Shown here one piece after another: positions 7,655 to 16,201 of a stretch of DNA of 64,000 bases. Numbering within the stretch: the first letter of the stretch is position 1; each line of letters opens with the position of its first letter. The notes below the pieces were generated by a model. It searched no databases. It saw only the letters and a program-made list of their open reading frames with translations, and was not told the origin of the DNA. Where the stretch lies: positions 3,224,001-3,288,000 of the forward strand of contig NZ_AP024235.1 in the NCBI RefSeq assembly GCF_016756315.1, written 5' to 3'. The DNA is from Alteromonas sp. KC3 (GTDB taxonomy: Bacteria; Pseudomonadota; Gammaproteobacteria; Enterobacterales; Alteromonadaceae). The translations under genes and the position numbers were made by a program.

Positions 7655-9310
7655 ATGACTGAACAAAACCGTTTTGAAACCCACACCGTTGACAACCAAC
7701 CTCAGGTAATGCCTCCCTATAGTCTTTGGGAAAAAGACGGTCTGCTACAGCATTTCACTTGTCTTTTTCTGCCTAATGAGAAATCGTCTATGCTGTCACC
7801 GCTGTCCACCTATGGCGCCGTAACAGGTGAGTCATTAATGGAACATGGAGAATTGGCGAATAAAAACAAACCTGTATTCTCACCTTTTGATCGCTACGGC
7901 AGGCGAATAGATAACGTAGATTTTCACCCGAGCTATCATGCGCTTTTGCAATCTGCCATGGAGAATGGCGCGCACAATTATTCTTGGCGCAATGAAGGTC
8001 AAGCTGGCTCACATATTGTGCGCGCGGCACTTATGTACATGCATTATCAAGCTGAGGCGGGTACGTCATGCCCACTCACAATGACCCATGCTGCGGTACC
8101 TGCATTGCGCCATGCAAAAGAACTTCCTGAATACTGGCTAGAAAAGCTCATCTATGGCACCTATGATAATCGAGAGCTTCCCGCAAAAGATAAAGCGGGA
8201 ATCACCCTAGGTATGGGGATGACGGAAAAACAAGGTGGTTCAGATGTGCGTCGCAACACCACTACGGCGACAAAACAAGATGATGGCAGTTATCGCGTTG
8301 TCGGTCATAAGTTTTTCTTTTCCGCTCCTATGTGTGATGGACACTTAATTCTGGCACAAGCTGAACGTGGATTAAGTTGCTTCTTGTTACCTCGGCGACT
8401 GGAAAATGGCACATTAAATAACGTTAGAATTCAGCGCTTGAAAGACAAACTTGGTGACTGGAGTAATGCCTCTTCTGAAGTTGAATTTCAGGACGCCACA
8501 GCATATTTGGTTGGACAAGAAGGGCGCGGTGTTCCCGTTATCATCGATATGGTGTCGCTAACACGACTAGATTGTATGATTGGCTCTTCAGCACTCATGC
8601 GTCAGTCGCTGGTACAAGCAATGCACCATGTTAGCCATAGAGACGCCTTCGGCAATACGCTTATTAATCAACCTTTAATGCGCAATGTATTAGCAGATCT
8701 TAGTTTAGAGTGCGCAGCTGCTACCGCACTTACTATGCGTGTCGCTAAAGCAGTAGATGACGCGCCGAATAATGAACAAGAAGCCGCGTTTGCACGAATT
8801 GCGACTGCTATTGGAAAATACTGGATTTGTAAGCGTACTCCTGCCTTTGTAAACGAGGCTCAGGAGTGCTTGGGCGGCATTGGCTACGTTGAAGAAAACC
8901 CTTTGCCTCGATATTACCGCCAAGCACCACTTAATTCGATTTGGGAAGGTAGCGGCAACGTGCAGTGCTTAGATGTGCTACGCACCATTGCTAAAGAGCC
9001 TAATGCGAAAAACGCCCTATTTAATGAATTAAAGCAACAAGTAGGAAAGAACAAATACTTTGATTTACATTTTGCAAAGCTGTATGACGCTTTTTCAGCC
9101 ACTGGCGATATGGAATTGCGAAGCCGACATATTACCGAACAGGCAGCATTAGCGTTACAAGGCGCTGTGTTGCTGAGTGATGACACCAACCCGCTAGCAC
9201 AAGCGTTTTGTAATGCGCGTTTAAGTAACGCCTGCGGATTAACATTTGGCACGTTAGCGCGCGACACCAATTTTGACGACATTATAGCGTTTGCGAGCAT
9301 AATGGCTTAG
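7655..9310 (+). CDS. aidB: AidB-type acyl-CoA dehydrogenase family flavoprotein
   Basis: 551 residues, close to the length of E. coli AidB (541). Strong segment-level matches from memory include THTVDNQP near the N-terminus, GMGMTEKQGGSDVR, VGHKFFFSAP, RLKDKLG, NASSEVEFQDA, ECLGGIGYVEE and NSIWEGSGN. AidB binds FAD and DNA, is induced by alkylation stress in E. coli and has weak isovaleryl-CoA dehydrogenase activity. The ATG at 7655 is chosen by alignment; the frame is open to an ATG at 7619. The divergent PaaX-like regulator suggests control by an acyl-CoA metabolite in this organism, unlike the Ada control known in E. coli. Confidence 0.9.
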   Translation: MTEQNRFETHTVDNQPQVMPPYSLWEKDGLLQHFTCLFLPNEKSSMLSPLSTYGAVTGESLMEHGELANKNKPVFSPFDRYGRRIDNVDFHPSYHALLQSAMENGAHNYSWRNEGQAGSHIVRAALMYMHYQAEAGTSCPLTMTHAAVPALRHAKELPEYWLEKLIYGTYDNRELPAKDKAGITLGMGMTEKQGGSDVRRNTTTATKQDDGSYRVVGHKFFFSAPMCDGHLILAQAERGLSCFLLPRRLENGTLNNVRIQRLKDKLGDWSNASSEVEFQDATAYLVGQEGRGVPVIIDMVSLTRLDCMIGSSALMRQSLVQAMHHVSHRDAFGNTLINQPLMRNVLADLSLECAAATALTMRVAKAVDDAPNNEQEAAFARIATAIGKYWICKRTPAFVNEAQECLGGIGYVEENPLPRYYRQAPLNSIWEGSGNVQCLDVLRTIAKEPNAKNALFNELKQQVGKNKYFDLHFAKLYDAFSATGDMELRSRHITEQAALALQGAVLLSDDTNPLAQAFCNARLSNACGLTFGTLARDTNFDDIIAFASIMA

Positions 9311-9331
9311 GGTCTTTAGGAATTGAAGCAG

Positions 9332-10171
9332 TTAACGTGTAGCGCTCTTATCTGGCACGACAACATTTGCGTGCCAAAACTGTTCTTGCTTTTGATAGAT
9401 GGGACTACTCAAAATAACGGGTAACGCCTTGTTTATTCTGGAAACTGCCTCTTCGCCCCACGCATTGTTTGTACATCCTATTGCACCCGATATTCCCTTG
9501 CTGGATAGCTCAGTCGTTTCATAGTACACCAACGCTTTCTCGCCCTGTGTTAAGTTATGAAATTTCAAAATAGAGGGGTACTCAAGGGTGTAATCTATTC
9601 TTCCCAGTGCAATTTGTTCAAGTACTCGTACTGTAGCGTTCTCACCAGTAAGTTCGGCAAAATGGCTTGTGTTACTGACTTTATCGACATATTGCTGCAG
9701 CACATCAGGATAACGTCGCGCTAGCGGCTTTCCCATTCTAAGCGTTAACGCGTTGGCAAGATCTGACAATGATATTCTACCATCCGCCCTTAAATACGGC
9801 GCGAGGACATCAGGTAGCCCGATAATTCCTAAAGGCGCATGAACAACCGTCTCATCAGTGTAAAGCCATACCTCACTATCTTCTCTTTTTATAAGGCACG
9901 GAAAACACAAATTTTGCTTTTGCTTCGATAGCATTCTAATTCGATTCTGAGGCATCAGAATAGTCTCATGCGCTACCTCTGGCATTTGCGCACTAAGTGC
10001 ATCAATGAGCACATCGCACATACCTGAATTTTCGTATTCACCCTCGATAATGTGAAAAGGAGGGGCGTCATTAATGGCCCATGTAATTGTGAATCCATTC
10101 TCTTGTGCCTGTGGCAACCTTGAAAAGAAAAGTGCGCAGATAAGAAGAAGCATTACCGCAGCCATTCGCAC
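9332..10171 (-). CDS. periplasmic solute-binding-like protein (TIGR02285-like)
   Basis: 279 residues with a hydrophobic signal peptide (MAAVMLLLICALFFSRLPQAQ). The opening ITWAINDAPPFHIIEGEYENSG, the MLSKQKQNLCFPCLIKRED segment and the later YTLEYPSILKFH resemble the orphan binding-protein family TIGR02285, function unknown. The start is a GTG: GGAGG at 10180-10184 is exactly eight bases upstream, whereas the next ATG (10165) would be 14 bases away and a TTG at 10201 has no ribosome site. No transporter genes are nearby. It is the second such orphan in the first 10 kb, but the two are not close copies. Confidence 0.7.
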   Translation of the reverse strand: MRMAAVMLLLICALFFSRLPQAQENGFTITWAINDAPPFHIIEGEYENSGMCDVLIDALSAQMPEVAHETILMPQNRIRMLSKQKQNLCFPCLIKREDSEVWLYTDETVVHAPLGIIGLPDVLAPYLRADGRISLSDLANALTLRMGKPLARRYPDVLQQYVDKVSNTSHFAELTGENATVRVLEQIALGRIDYTLEYPSILKFHNLTQGEKALVYYETTELSSKGISGAIGCTNNAWGEEAVSRINKALPVILSSPIYQKQEQFWHANVVVPDKSATR

Positions 10172-10358
10172 GCTAGACACCTCCACTATATGTAATACCA
10201 ATTAACCGCGTTCTCCCCTAAACCTAGTGCAAAGATCGCAATAAACAAACCTATCACCAATAATTTATTTGATTTACTCTGCAAACCATTAGACGCAAAT
10301 GGGCGTTTAAGTAAACTGATAAAGTAATGCCTGCACCAGCTTAAGGATAAAATACACA

Positions 10359-10895
10359 ATGACTTTACGCATTCTGTTCATAGTAATTACGGCACTGCTT
10401 ACCGTAGCCTGTGCGTCTAATAAACCTCAAGTTAATGTAGACGAACAACAAAACTTTGCCGATATAGAAACCTTTTTCGTTAAACCGCCACTTAACGCGG
10501 TAAACCAAGTACTTCAAAATCATTTAGAAAATAAAATTACTCAGCATCTTGTGTTAAAAGGGCTTACTCCTGCTACAGAGGATGACGCAGATATAAGCGT
10601 TGGTTATCTTCCCTCTACAGCTACAAAAGATGATGGAACAACCCTCAATCTAGGATTGGGAACGGGTAGCTATGGTCGCTCCGGTGGAATTTCACTTGGC
10701 AGCATATTTAGTATTCCCGTGGGTGAGCAAGTGTCGTTTTATCAAGGTCTGGAAATTGACATCGTTAAGGAGGGCAAGTTTATCTACAGTGCATCCGGCA
10801 GTGTTGAACTTGAGTCAAAAGACAGTATCAGCGTACAGGCTAAACTCGATGAACTTGTCGAGCAACTGTTGGAACAATATCCCACTAGACGATAA
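10359..10895 (+). CDS. DUF4136 family lipoprotein
   Basis: 178 residues with a lipoprotein signal: hydrophobic core followed by the lipobox LTVAC, so the mature protein starts at Cys 18 and is probably outer-membrane anchored. The body has the DUF4136 pattern: an early FADIETFFV strand, a helix with repeated small substitutions (NAVNQVLQNHLENKITQHL), a DADISVGY strand, a Gly-rich loop (GLGTGSYG) and a closing helix. Function of the family is unknown. An AAGGA sits 11 bases upstream of the ATG. Confidence 0.85.
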   Translation: MTLRILFIVITALLTVACASNKPQVNVDEQQNFADIETFFVKPPLNAVNQVLQNHLENKITQHLVLKGLTPATEDDADISVGYLPSTATKDDGTTLNLGLGTGSYGRSGGISLGSIFSIPVGEQVSFYQGLEIDIVKEGKFIYSASGSVELESKDSISVQAKLDELVEQLLEQYPTRR

Positions 10896-10940
10896 ATATA
10901 AAAGATAGATTTAGAGGGATGACGCGCGAAAAATATCTGT

Positions 10941-10993
10941 GGCGCAATATTTGCTGCTGTAATGACATGTTGAACTTACAGCGCTATTGCGCC
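10941..10993. repeat. 53-base nested inverted repeat between genes
   Basis: Outer arms GGCGCAATA (10941-10949) and TATTGCGCC (10985-10993) are perfect complements. Inside them GCTGTAA (10956-10962) pairs with TTACAGC (10976-10982). Together they can form a long two-stage hairpin in the gap between the DUF4136 lipoprotein and the next gene. No T tract follows. It could be an mRNA-stabilising or attenuating element or a small dispersed palindromic repeat. Confidence 0.6.
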
Positions 10994-11012
10994 GTTAACA
11001 CAGAACGCCTAA

Positions 11013-11669
11013 ATGGACGCCACTTACCAAAATTTATCTCGCTTAAATACCGCTTCAAGACCGTCTCTTGTCGACTATATGAACGACTCAGCGGGGAATA
11101 CCAACGCTTTACAGGCTGTGGTAGAGAAGGCTAAAAAAGCCGATGAACTACAAGGCTCCTTCAACGATTTCCACGCTCAATTGGGCACTGACAAAACGGC
11201 GCAGCTATTGGAAAGTATCGAAAAGGGCGAAGCTCCCTTAGACGGCAATGCCATTGCAAACTATCTGAACTTTAACAGGCAAAAACTTGCCACAGAGTTA
11301 AGTAATCTAGCCCGGTCGCTGGGTCTTGACGACAACGAGACTATAAATATAGAAAGCGATAATCTCGCATTGCAAGGTATCAATTCTGAGAAACTTGAGC
11401 GCTATTTGGAAAAAGATACTCGCCTGTCGTCTTTGATTTCGCAAACCGCCAAATTGTCTTCCTTCAGTGAGTGGTCAAAAGCGACTGAGTACGCCAAGTC
11501 ACTTCAAGAAAATGGCGATGCAGAAAATGCCATACAACAATTTTTAACCGATGCCAGAAAAGTAGTGACAAGCGAAAACTCGCTCTCTTTCAACAGGGAT
11601 GGTTTTGTGTTTGAAAGCGATAAGCGAACCGAATCACTCATCGAGAAGTATGAAGAGAAGCGCACCTAA
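11013..11669 (+). CDS. acidic protein of unknown function
   Basis: 218 residues, rich in Glu, Asp, Lys and Asn, largely predicted helical, with no signal peptide and no membrane span. I recognise no family. The ATG at 11013 is the first in frame; its ribosome site is weak. The gene is followed after 136 bases by the adenylate cyclase homologue on the same strand. Base use is like its neighbours, so it is probably a native lineage-specific protein. Confidence 0.6.
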   Translation: MDATYQNLSRLNTASRPSLVDYMNDSAGNTNALQAVVEKAKKADELQGSFNDFHAQLGTDKTAQLLESIEKGEAPLDGNAIANYLNFNRQKLATELSNLARSLGLDDNETINIESDNLALQGINSEKLERYLEKDTRLSSLISQTAKLSSFSEWSKATEYAKSLQENGDAENAIQQFLTDARKVVTSENSLSFNRDGFVFESDKRTESLIEKYEEKRT

Positions 11670-11805
11670 GATACTTACCGAATGAGCGGAATTCGATGTA
11701 CAGCCAAACCCATTAGGTAAATCTTATCAGTTATCACTGAAAATTAAGGAATTCGACAAGAAATAGCGCTATGCTTGGCAACATGAAGATGTTAGAAAAA
11801 GTGCA

Positions 11806-13788
11806 ATGACAGCGCCTCAGCCGCTTTCTGTTCAACAGAACTTAACTATTCGCTTATTACGCGTTTTGAGATACAACAAAGCGCGCATTGAGCGTGCCTT
11901 GACACTTCTTCCTTTAGAACATCGCCCACTATTTCACGTACTGCCGTTCTTAGTGCATGTAAACCACGAACAACTGCCTGGCTACGTCGCCCCAAACGCT
12001 AAGGGTGAAGCAGTCCCCTTCGGTATTAACAATTACTCGTTTCGACCCGATGTGGAAAATGCGCTCATGCGCTGCTTCCCACAGCAGCAAAACCTGTTTG
12101 CCGATATAAAACAAATCTGGCCAAGGCAGCGCGCTATAGCTTCGCTCGTATTAATGGGAAGTATAGGCACTATTGCACAAACCGATGAATCGGATTTTGA
12201 TTATTGGGTTTGTGTAGACGGCAGCCAATTCTCACCCGAAGCGCTCGATTTATTGCAGCAAAAACTATCGGCAATTGAAGCGTGGGCAGAACAGCAATTT
12301 AATATCGAGGTTCACTTTTTCCTGTCTGAAATCGGCAAAGTGAAACAAAACGATTTTGGTGTAGCCGATGGCGAGAGCGCAGGCTCAGCGCAAGCGTTAT
12401 TTTTGAAGGCTGAATTTTACAGCACCAATATTGTGGTTGCCGGAAAAGCGCCTTTTTGGTGGCTAACGCCAGAGAAAACCAACGACAAGCAATACCAAGC
12501 ACTCTACAGCAGTTTAGAGAAAGGCGGTTCCCCCGATGTTGATTGGTTCATGGATTTGGGCAACGTAGAGCGACTAGACGCTAGCGAGTTGTTCGGAGCA
12601 GCAATATGGCAATTGGGTAAAGCAATGGACTCGCCATTTAAGTCGCTGCTCAAGATGGCCAAATTAGAAGTTTATCTAGCAAATATTGAGCACGGACAGC
12701 CATTGTGTAATGTGTTGAAGAAGCACGTACACCATGGCAGTGAAGCGCCCGGACAAGTTGCTGATATCGACCCTTATGCATTTATGTTTGATGAGCTCAT
12801 TGAACACTATAAATCCCACGGCCAACCCGAAGACATCTTGATTTTGCAGCAATGCTTGTATTTGAAATGCGCATGCCGCTTAAGCGAAACAATCGCTGAA
12901 AACGAAAAGCCCAACTTTAAGCGCAAAATTATGGCGTCTTATGCTAAGCGATGGGGTTGGAGCAGAAAACAGCTTTACTTGTTAGACAACCAACACGAAT
13001 GGTCGTTTAGCGAGCGCGTGCAACTTAGCGCTCGTATTCATCGCTTTTTGTTGAAGTGCTATCGCCGTATTTCTAAACAACTTGGCGAATACAAACAAGC
13101 CATGGATGAAAAAGATATGACAGTGCTAGGCAGACGCCTTAGTACCTTCTATGGCAAGAAACAGCACAAAATAGAGTTTTTGCGACGCGCCTTTGACGAA
13201 AGCCTTTACTGCGAAAAAATCACCATTGCCATGAAGCAACAGAAAAATGGTACCGAGGTTTGGACAGCCTACGCGGGTGACTTACTTAGTAAATCGGGTA
13301 TCATGGATGACGCACAGCGCATTACTCAAGCGTCAAATGCATTAGCACTGATGGTGTGGTGTGTATCCAGTAAAATAATTGATACCAACAGCAAGGTATA
13401 CCTCGATTATAACTATGGCGAGATTAGTGAGCTCGACCTCAACGACTTATTAAAGCATCTGTGCGCATACTTCCCTCCGGTAAAAGTCTCTGCACTGCCA
13501 AGAGAGGACTTACTCGCCCCCGAGCGCATAACCGCTTGTTTAGCTATGGTGAACTTTCCAACCCTACGTCAAAAAGCATCTGTTGAACATGTAAGTGTGC
13601 TCTACACAACCTCCTGGGGTGAAACCTTCCTAAAACATGGCAACGATGTCCTTGATGATCTGTGGTACGAATTACGCGAAGTTACCCCGCTACCTAAGTG
13701 CTATGTAATGGTGCCACGAGGTAATCAACAAGCGCGCATTCTTGGCGAATTTATTGAAGAAAACGACTTAAATTTTACTGTGCTCTAG
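11806..13788 (+). CDS. short class I adenylate cyclase homologue
   Basis: 660 residues. The catalytic signature of class I (CyaA) cyclases is complete: Gly118-Ser119 followed by SDFDYW with Asp130 and Asp132, the nucleotidyltransferase-type metal and triphosphate residues. Further family segments are EVHFFLSEIGK, the GESAGSAQALFLKAEFYST region and the YAKRWGWSRKQLYLLDN helix. Canonical E. coli CyaA is about 848 residues, so this protein lacks much of the C-terminal regulatory part. It probably makes cAMP from ATP, perhaps as a second cyclase beside a full-length CyaA outside this window, but activity cannot be proven from sequence. Confidence 0.85.
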   Translation: MTAPQPLSVQQNLTIRLLRVLRYNKARIERALTLLPLEHRPLFHVLPFLVHVNHEQLPGYVAPNAKGEAVPFGINNYSFRPDVENALMRCFPQQQNLFADIKQIWPRQRAIASLVLMGSIGTIAQTDESDFDYWVCVDGSQFSPEALDLLQQKLSAIEAWAEQQFNIEVHFFLSEIGKVKQNDFGVADGESAGSAQALFLKAEFYSTNIVVAGKAPFWWLTPEKTNDKQYQALYSSLEKGGSPDVDWFMDLGNVERLDASELFGAAIWQLGKAMDSPFKSLLKMAKLEVYLANIEHGQPLCNVLKKHVHHGSEAPGQVADIDPYAFMFDELIEHYKSHGQPEDILILQQCLYLKCACRLSETIAENEKPNFKRKIMASYAKRWGWSRKQLYLLDNQHEWSFSERVQLSARIHRFLLKCYRRISKQLGEYKQAMDEKDMTVLGRRLSTFYGKKQHKIEFLRRAFDESLYCEKITIAMKQQKNGTEVWTAYAGDLLSKSGIMDDAQRITQASNALALMVWCVSSKIIDTNSKVYLDYNYGEISELDLNDLLKHLCAYFPPVKVSALPREDLLAPERITACLAMVNFPTLRQKASVEHVSVLYTTSWGETFLKHGNDVLDDLWYELREVTPLPKCYVMVPRGNQQARILGEFIEENDLNFTVL

Positions 13789-13854
13789 ACCTTACTTCTG
13801 CCCCTCCCCACACTTGTTTATTAAATAAACAACAAATTACTTGCAAAATATAAT

Positions 13855-13864
13855 TACAGATGTA
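13855..13864. promoter_or_regulatory. BlaI-type operator 1
   Basis: TACAGATGTA lies within the longer perfect palindromic context ATTACA-GA-TGTAAT (13853-13866). TACAnnTGTA is the core of operators bound by BlaI/MecI-family repressors. It is followed 26 bases later by a second copy and stands upstream of a blaI-like gene, so autoregulation is likely. Confidence 0.7.
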
Positions 13865-13880
13865 ATCTTAATCTTAAGAC

Positions 13881-13890
13881 TACAGTTGTA
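13881..13890. promoter_or_regulatory. BlaI-type operator 2
   Basis: TACAGTTGTA, the second TACAnnTGTA box, is spaced 26 bases centre to centre from the first and ends about 23 bases before the blaI-like start codon. The flanks are less symmetrical (CTACA..TGTAA) than those of operator 1. Confidence 0.65.
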
Positions 13891-13913
13891 ATCATATATA
13901 GTGGTGAGTAACA

Positions 13914-14306
13914 ATGACGAGTAACACGCAAAAAAGCGATATCTCCAACGCTGAGTTTGAAGTGCTTGATGTACTTTGGGATGACAGCCCTGCAACATCA
14001 AATCAAGTTGTAGAACGCTTGAACAAGCGCAAAGACTGGCACGAGAAAACAGTAAAGACACTACTGGGAAGACTCGTTAAAAAAGAAGTGGTTAGCTTTG
14101 AAAAGCAACAGCGCCAATACCTTTATTACCCTCTCATCGCTCGCGAAGATTACACCAAAAAAGAAACCAGCAGTTTTGTCAGTCGCTTATTTAAAGGAAA
14201 GATTGCGCCTATGGTAGCGGGTTTTGCCAATCAAAATGAGCTAACCAAACAAGATGTAAGCGAACTGAAAGCACTAATTGAGAAATGGGAAAAAGACAAT
14301 GATTGA
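13914..14306 (+). CDS. BlaI/MecI/CopY family repressor
   Basis: 130 residues. The N-terminal winged helix is recognisable: ISNAEFEVLDVLWDDSPATS, NQVVERLNKRKDWHEKTVKTLLGRLVKKEVVSF and the wing QRQYLYYPL. The C-terminal helices serve dimerisation. Family members repress beta-lactamase or metal-response genes and are inactivated when a linked M56 membrane peptidase senses a signal. Here the partner overlaps by eight bases directly downstream. A GGTGA lies six bases before the ATG. Two TACAnnTGTA operators upstream support autoregulation. Confidence 0.92.
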   Translation: MTSNTQKSDISNAEFEVLDVLWDDSPATSNQVVERLNKRKDWHEKTVKTLLGRLVKKEVVSFEKQQRQYLYYPLIAREDYTKKETSSFVSRLFKGKIAPMVAGFANQNELTKQDVSELKALIEKWEKDND

Positions 14307-15453
14307 TTGGCTTATCGCACAGCAGGGTGTGCTGTGTATCTCACTTGCCATGTTGGTGTTAACAGAACGCCACTTAACAGCGCGTTTAGGAACATTGTTG
14401 ACTTACAAGTTATGGCTTCTTGTGCCTTTGTTACTTATTGCTAACAACCTTCCTGTCGACATGGTAGCAATAGAGTCAGCAGCATTTAGCCGTTATGTGG
14501 TTGGGGTAAGGCCTGATATCGTAAATCAAGATATCAATATTTTATTTAGTGTGTGGGCAGTTGGGGCAAGCACAATTGCGGCCTATGTTCTTGTGCATCA
14601 CGTCACAACGTGGCGCTCAATTAGCAAGAGAAAGGCCATTAACACCGAAGCTTACTATTCAAGCAAAGCTGCTACACCTATGCTGTTTGGACTTTTTGCC
14701 CCTAAAGTGTTGCTACCCTATTGGTTTAAATCTGCATTCACACCGGCTCAGCAGGCTTTAATACTAGAGCATGAAAATGTGCATCGACAGCACTGTGATC
14801 ATCTTTGGAACACACTGGCATTGGTACTTGCGGCCGTATTTTGGTTTAACCCATTATCATGGATTGCACTTAAGTCATTTCGTATAAATCAAGAACTCGC
14901 CTGTGATCACAGTGTATTACAAAGCAAAACTGAAAAAGAAAAAATTAACTACGCCAAAGCACTCGTGCAATGCGCACAGGAGTGCTCCACAACAATAACC
15001 CTGTACCCTACTTTTGGAGAAAAAAGTACTATGATGAAACGCTTACATGCAATAAAACAACCTGCCAGCGGCAGTAAGATAGTAGCCGTAGTCGCATTGA
15101 CTATTGCGACCTTGTTTACCGCAAACACCGTATTAGCGAATGCCCCTCAGGCTGAAATGAAAAAAGCCAGTGCGAAAATAAATGAAGCCTATCCCACTAA
15201 GCGCATTGAGCCCATTTACCCTGATAAGGCTATTAAGGAAAACCTGGAAGGTTTTGTGGTACTAAAGTTTGATATTACTGAAACAGGCAGTACAGACAAT
15301 ATCAAAATAGTGAAGTCGTCACCTAAAGGGATTTTTGAAAAAAATGCCATTGCCGCATTTAAGCAATGGCAATACAAGCCCGCTATAAAAAACGGGAAAG
15401 CAATGAAACAAAGGGGTTTATTAGTACAACTTGATTTTAAGCTGGCCCCTTAA
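14299..15453 (+). CDS. M56 (BlaR1-type) membrane metallopeptidase with C-terminal TonB domain
   Basis: 384 residues. The N-terminal half has several membrane helices and the zinc motif HENVH (His158, Glu159, His162), followed by NQELACDHSVL, the usual third-ligand region of M56 sensors. After another membrane helix (near KIVAVVALTIATLFTANTVLA) a C-terminal TonB-type energy-transducer domain follows: PIYPDKAIKENLEGFVVLKFDI to AFKQWQYKPA. The penicillin-binding sensor domain of true BlaR1 is absent. The start overlaps the repressor stop by eight bases, showing translational coupling. Likely role is signal-dependent proteolysis that lifts BlaI-type repression; the signal and other targets are unknown. 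A TTG at 14278 was rejected as start. Confidence 0.88.
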   Translation: MIDWLIAQQGVLCISLAMLVLTERHLTARLGTLLTYKLWLLVPLLLIANNLPVDMVAIESAAFSRYVVGVRPDIVNQDINILFSVWAVGASTIAAYVLVHHVTTWRSISKRKAINTEAYYSSKAATPMLFGLFAPKVLLPYWFKSAFTPAQQALILEHENVHRQHCDHLWNTLALVLAAVFWFNPLSWIALKSFRINQELACDHSVLQSKTEKEKINYAKALVQCAQECSTTITLYPTFGEKSTMMKRLHAIKQPASGSKIVAVVALTIATLFTANTVLANAPQAEMKKASAKINEAYPTKRIEPIYPDKAIKENLEGFVVLKFDITETGSTDNIKIVKSSPKGIFEKNAIAAFKQWQYKPAIKNGKAMKQRGLLVQLDFKLAP

Positions 15454-15546
15454 GCTGGTGTAAAAGTGCCTTCAATGTAGACCACGAATGCTATAGCCAA
15501 TGGTTGTAAAATCGCGTGTAAAACGTTGAATGGTAGAAGAGAAAAT

Positions 15547-15581
15547 ACTAAAAGGAGCTGGTGCTCCTTTTAGTGTTTTTT
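15547..15581. terminator. bidirectional intrinsic terminator
   Basis: A perfect 12-base stem ACTAAAAGGAGC (15547-15558) with its complement (15563-15574), a TGGT loop and a run of six T on the plus strand; AAAA precedes the stem and gives Ts on the minus strand. It lies between the convergent M56 and glyoxalase I genes. Confidence 0.8.
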
Positions 15582-15586
15582 CGAAT

Positions 15587-16135
15587 TTACTTCTTTAGAT
15601 GTGGTGCGCAGGTGTCGGCCACGTTGGACGCATTGAAAATTTCAATCCAATAACCGTCTGGATCTTTAATAAACGCTATACCTTTCATGGCGCCATCGTT
15701 AAGACCTTTTTGAAACTCTACGCCAAGCGATGAAAATCGCGCACATGCTGCTTCTGCATCCGGTACATGAAAGCCGATATGACCAAACCCTTTAGGTTCG
15801 CTATTGCCATTGTGATATTGCACCGTTTCGGGTGTATCCCCCCAATTGTGAGTCAACTCCAACATTGCAGGGCGTCCAAACGTTTGTTGCATGCGGGTAT
15901 TGTCGTCTTCACTAATGTCAGAAAAGTCCTCACCCGCAGCTAAGAAATACAAACTAAACTGCATTTCTTCGAAATCTAAACGCTTGATGAGCGTCATGCC
16001 CATTACTCGCGTATAAAAATCTAACGAACGCTTAGGGTCAGCAATACGCAACATGGTTTGATTAAAAACATAACCATGGGTGGCATTGTCTTTTTCCTCG
16101 CATAATCCTTCAGCACTATCAAAATGTCGGCTCAT
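15587..16135 (-). CDS. gloA: lactoylglutathione lyase (glyoxalase I)
   Basis: 182 residues, the longer glyoxalase I form. It converts the methylglyoxal-glutathione hemithioacetal to S-lactoylglutathione in the cytoplasm. The four expected metal ligands can be assigned: Gln26 in FNQTMLRI, Glu in MLELTHNWG, His in GHIGFHVPD and Glu in YWIEIFN. A long insert between the first strands and the MQFSLYFLA segment resembles the zinc-dependent eukaryote-like subtype rather than the short nickel-dependent E. coli enzyme. Monocistronic. Confidence 0.92.
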   Translation of the reverse strand: MSRHFDSAEGLCEEKDNATHGYVFNQTMLRIADPKRSLDFYTRVMGMTLIKRLDFEEMQFSLYFLAAGEDFSDISEDDNTRMQQTFGRPAMLELTHNWGDTPETVQYHNGNSEPKGFGHIGFHVPDAEAACARFSSLGVEFQKGLNDGAMKGIAFIKDPDGYWIEIFNASNVADTCAPHLKK

Positions 16136-16201
16136 TTAATCTGTCCTTTTCGTTGTTCACATTCGCACGCTACGAGCAAATCAAACAATTTTAATTAAAT
16201 A

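Noticed and set aside
9332..10201. TTG start at 10201 for the solute-binding-like protein
   Set aside because: No ribosome site there; GGAGG is eight bases before the GTG at 10171.
10919..11134. 71-codon frame upstream of the acidic unknown protein
   Set aside because: Overlaps the nested palindrome and the next gene and lacks protein-like features.
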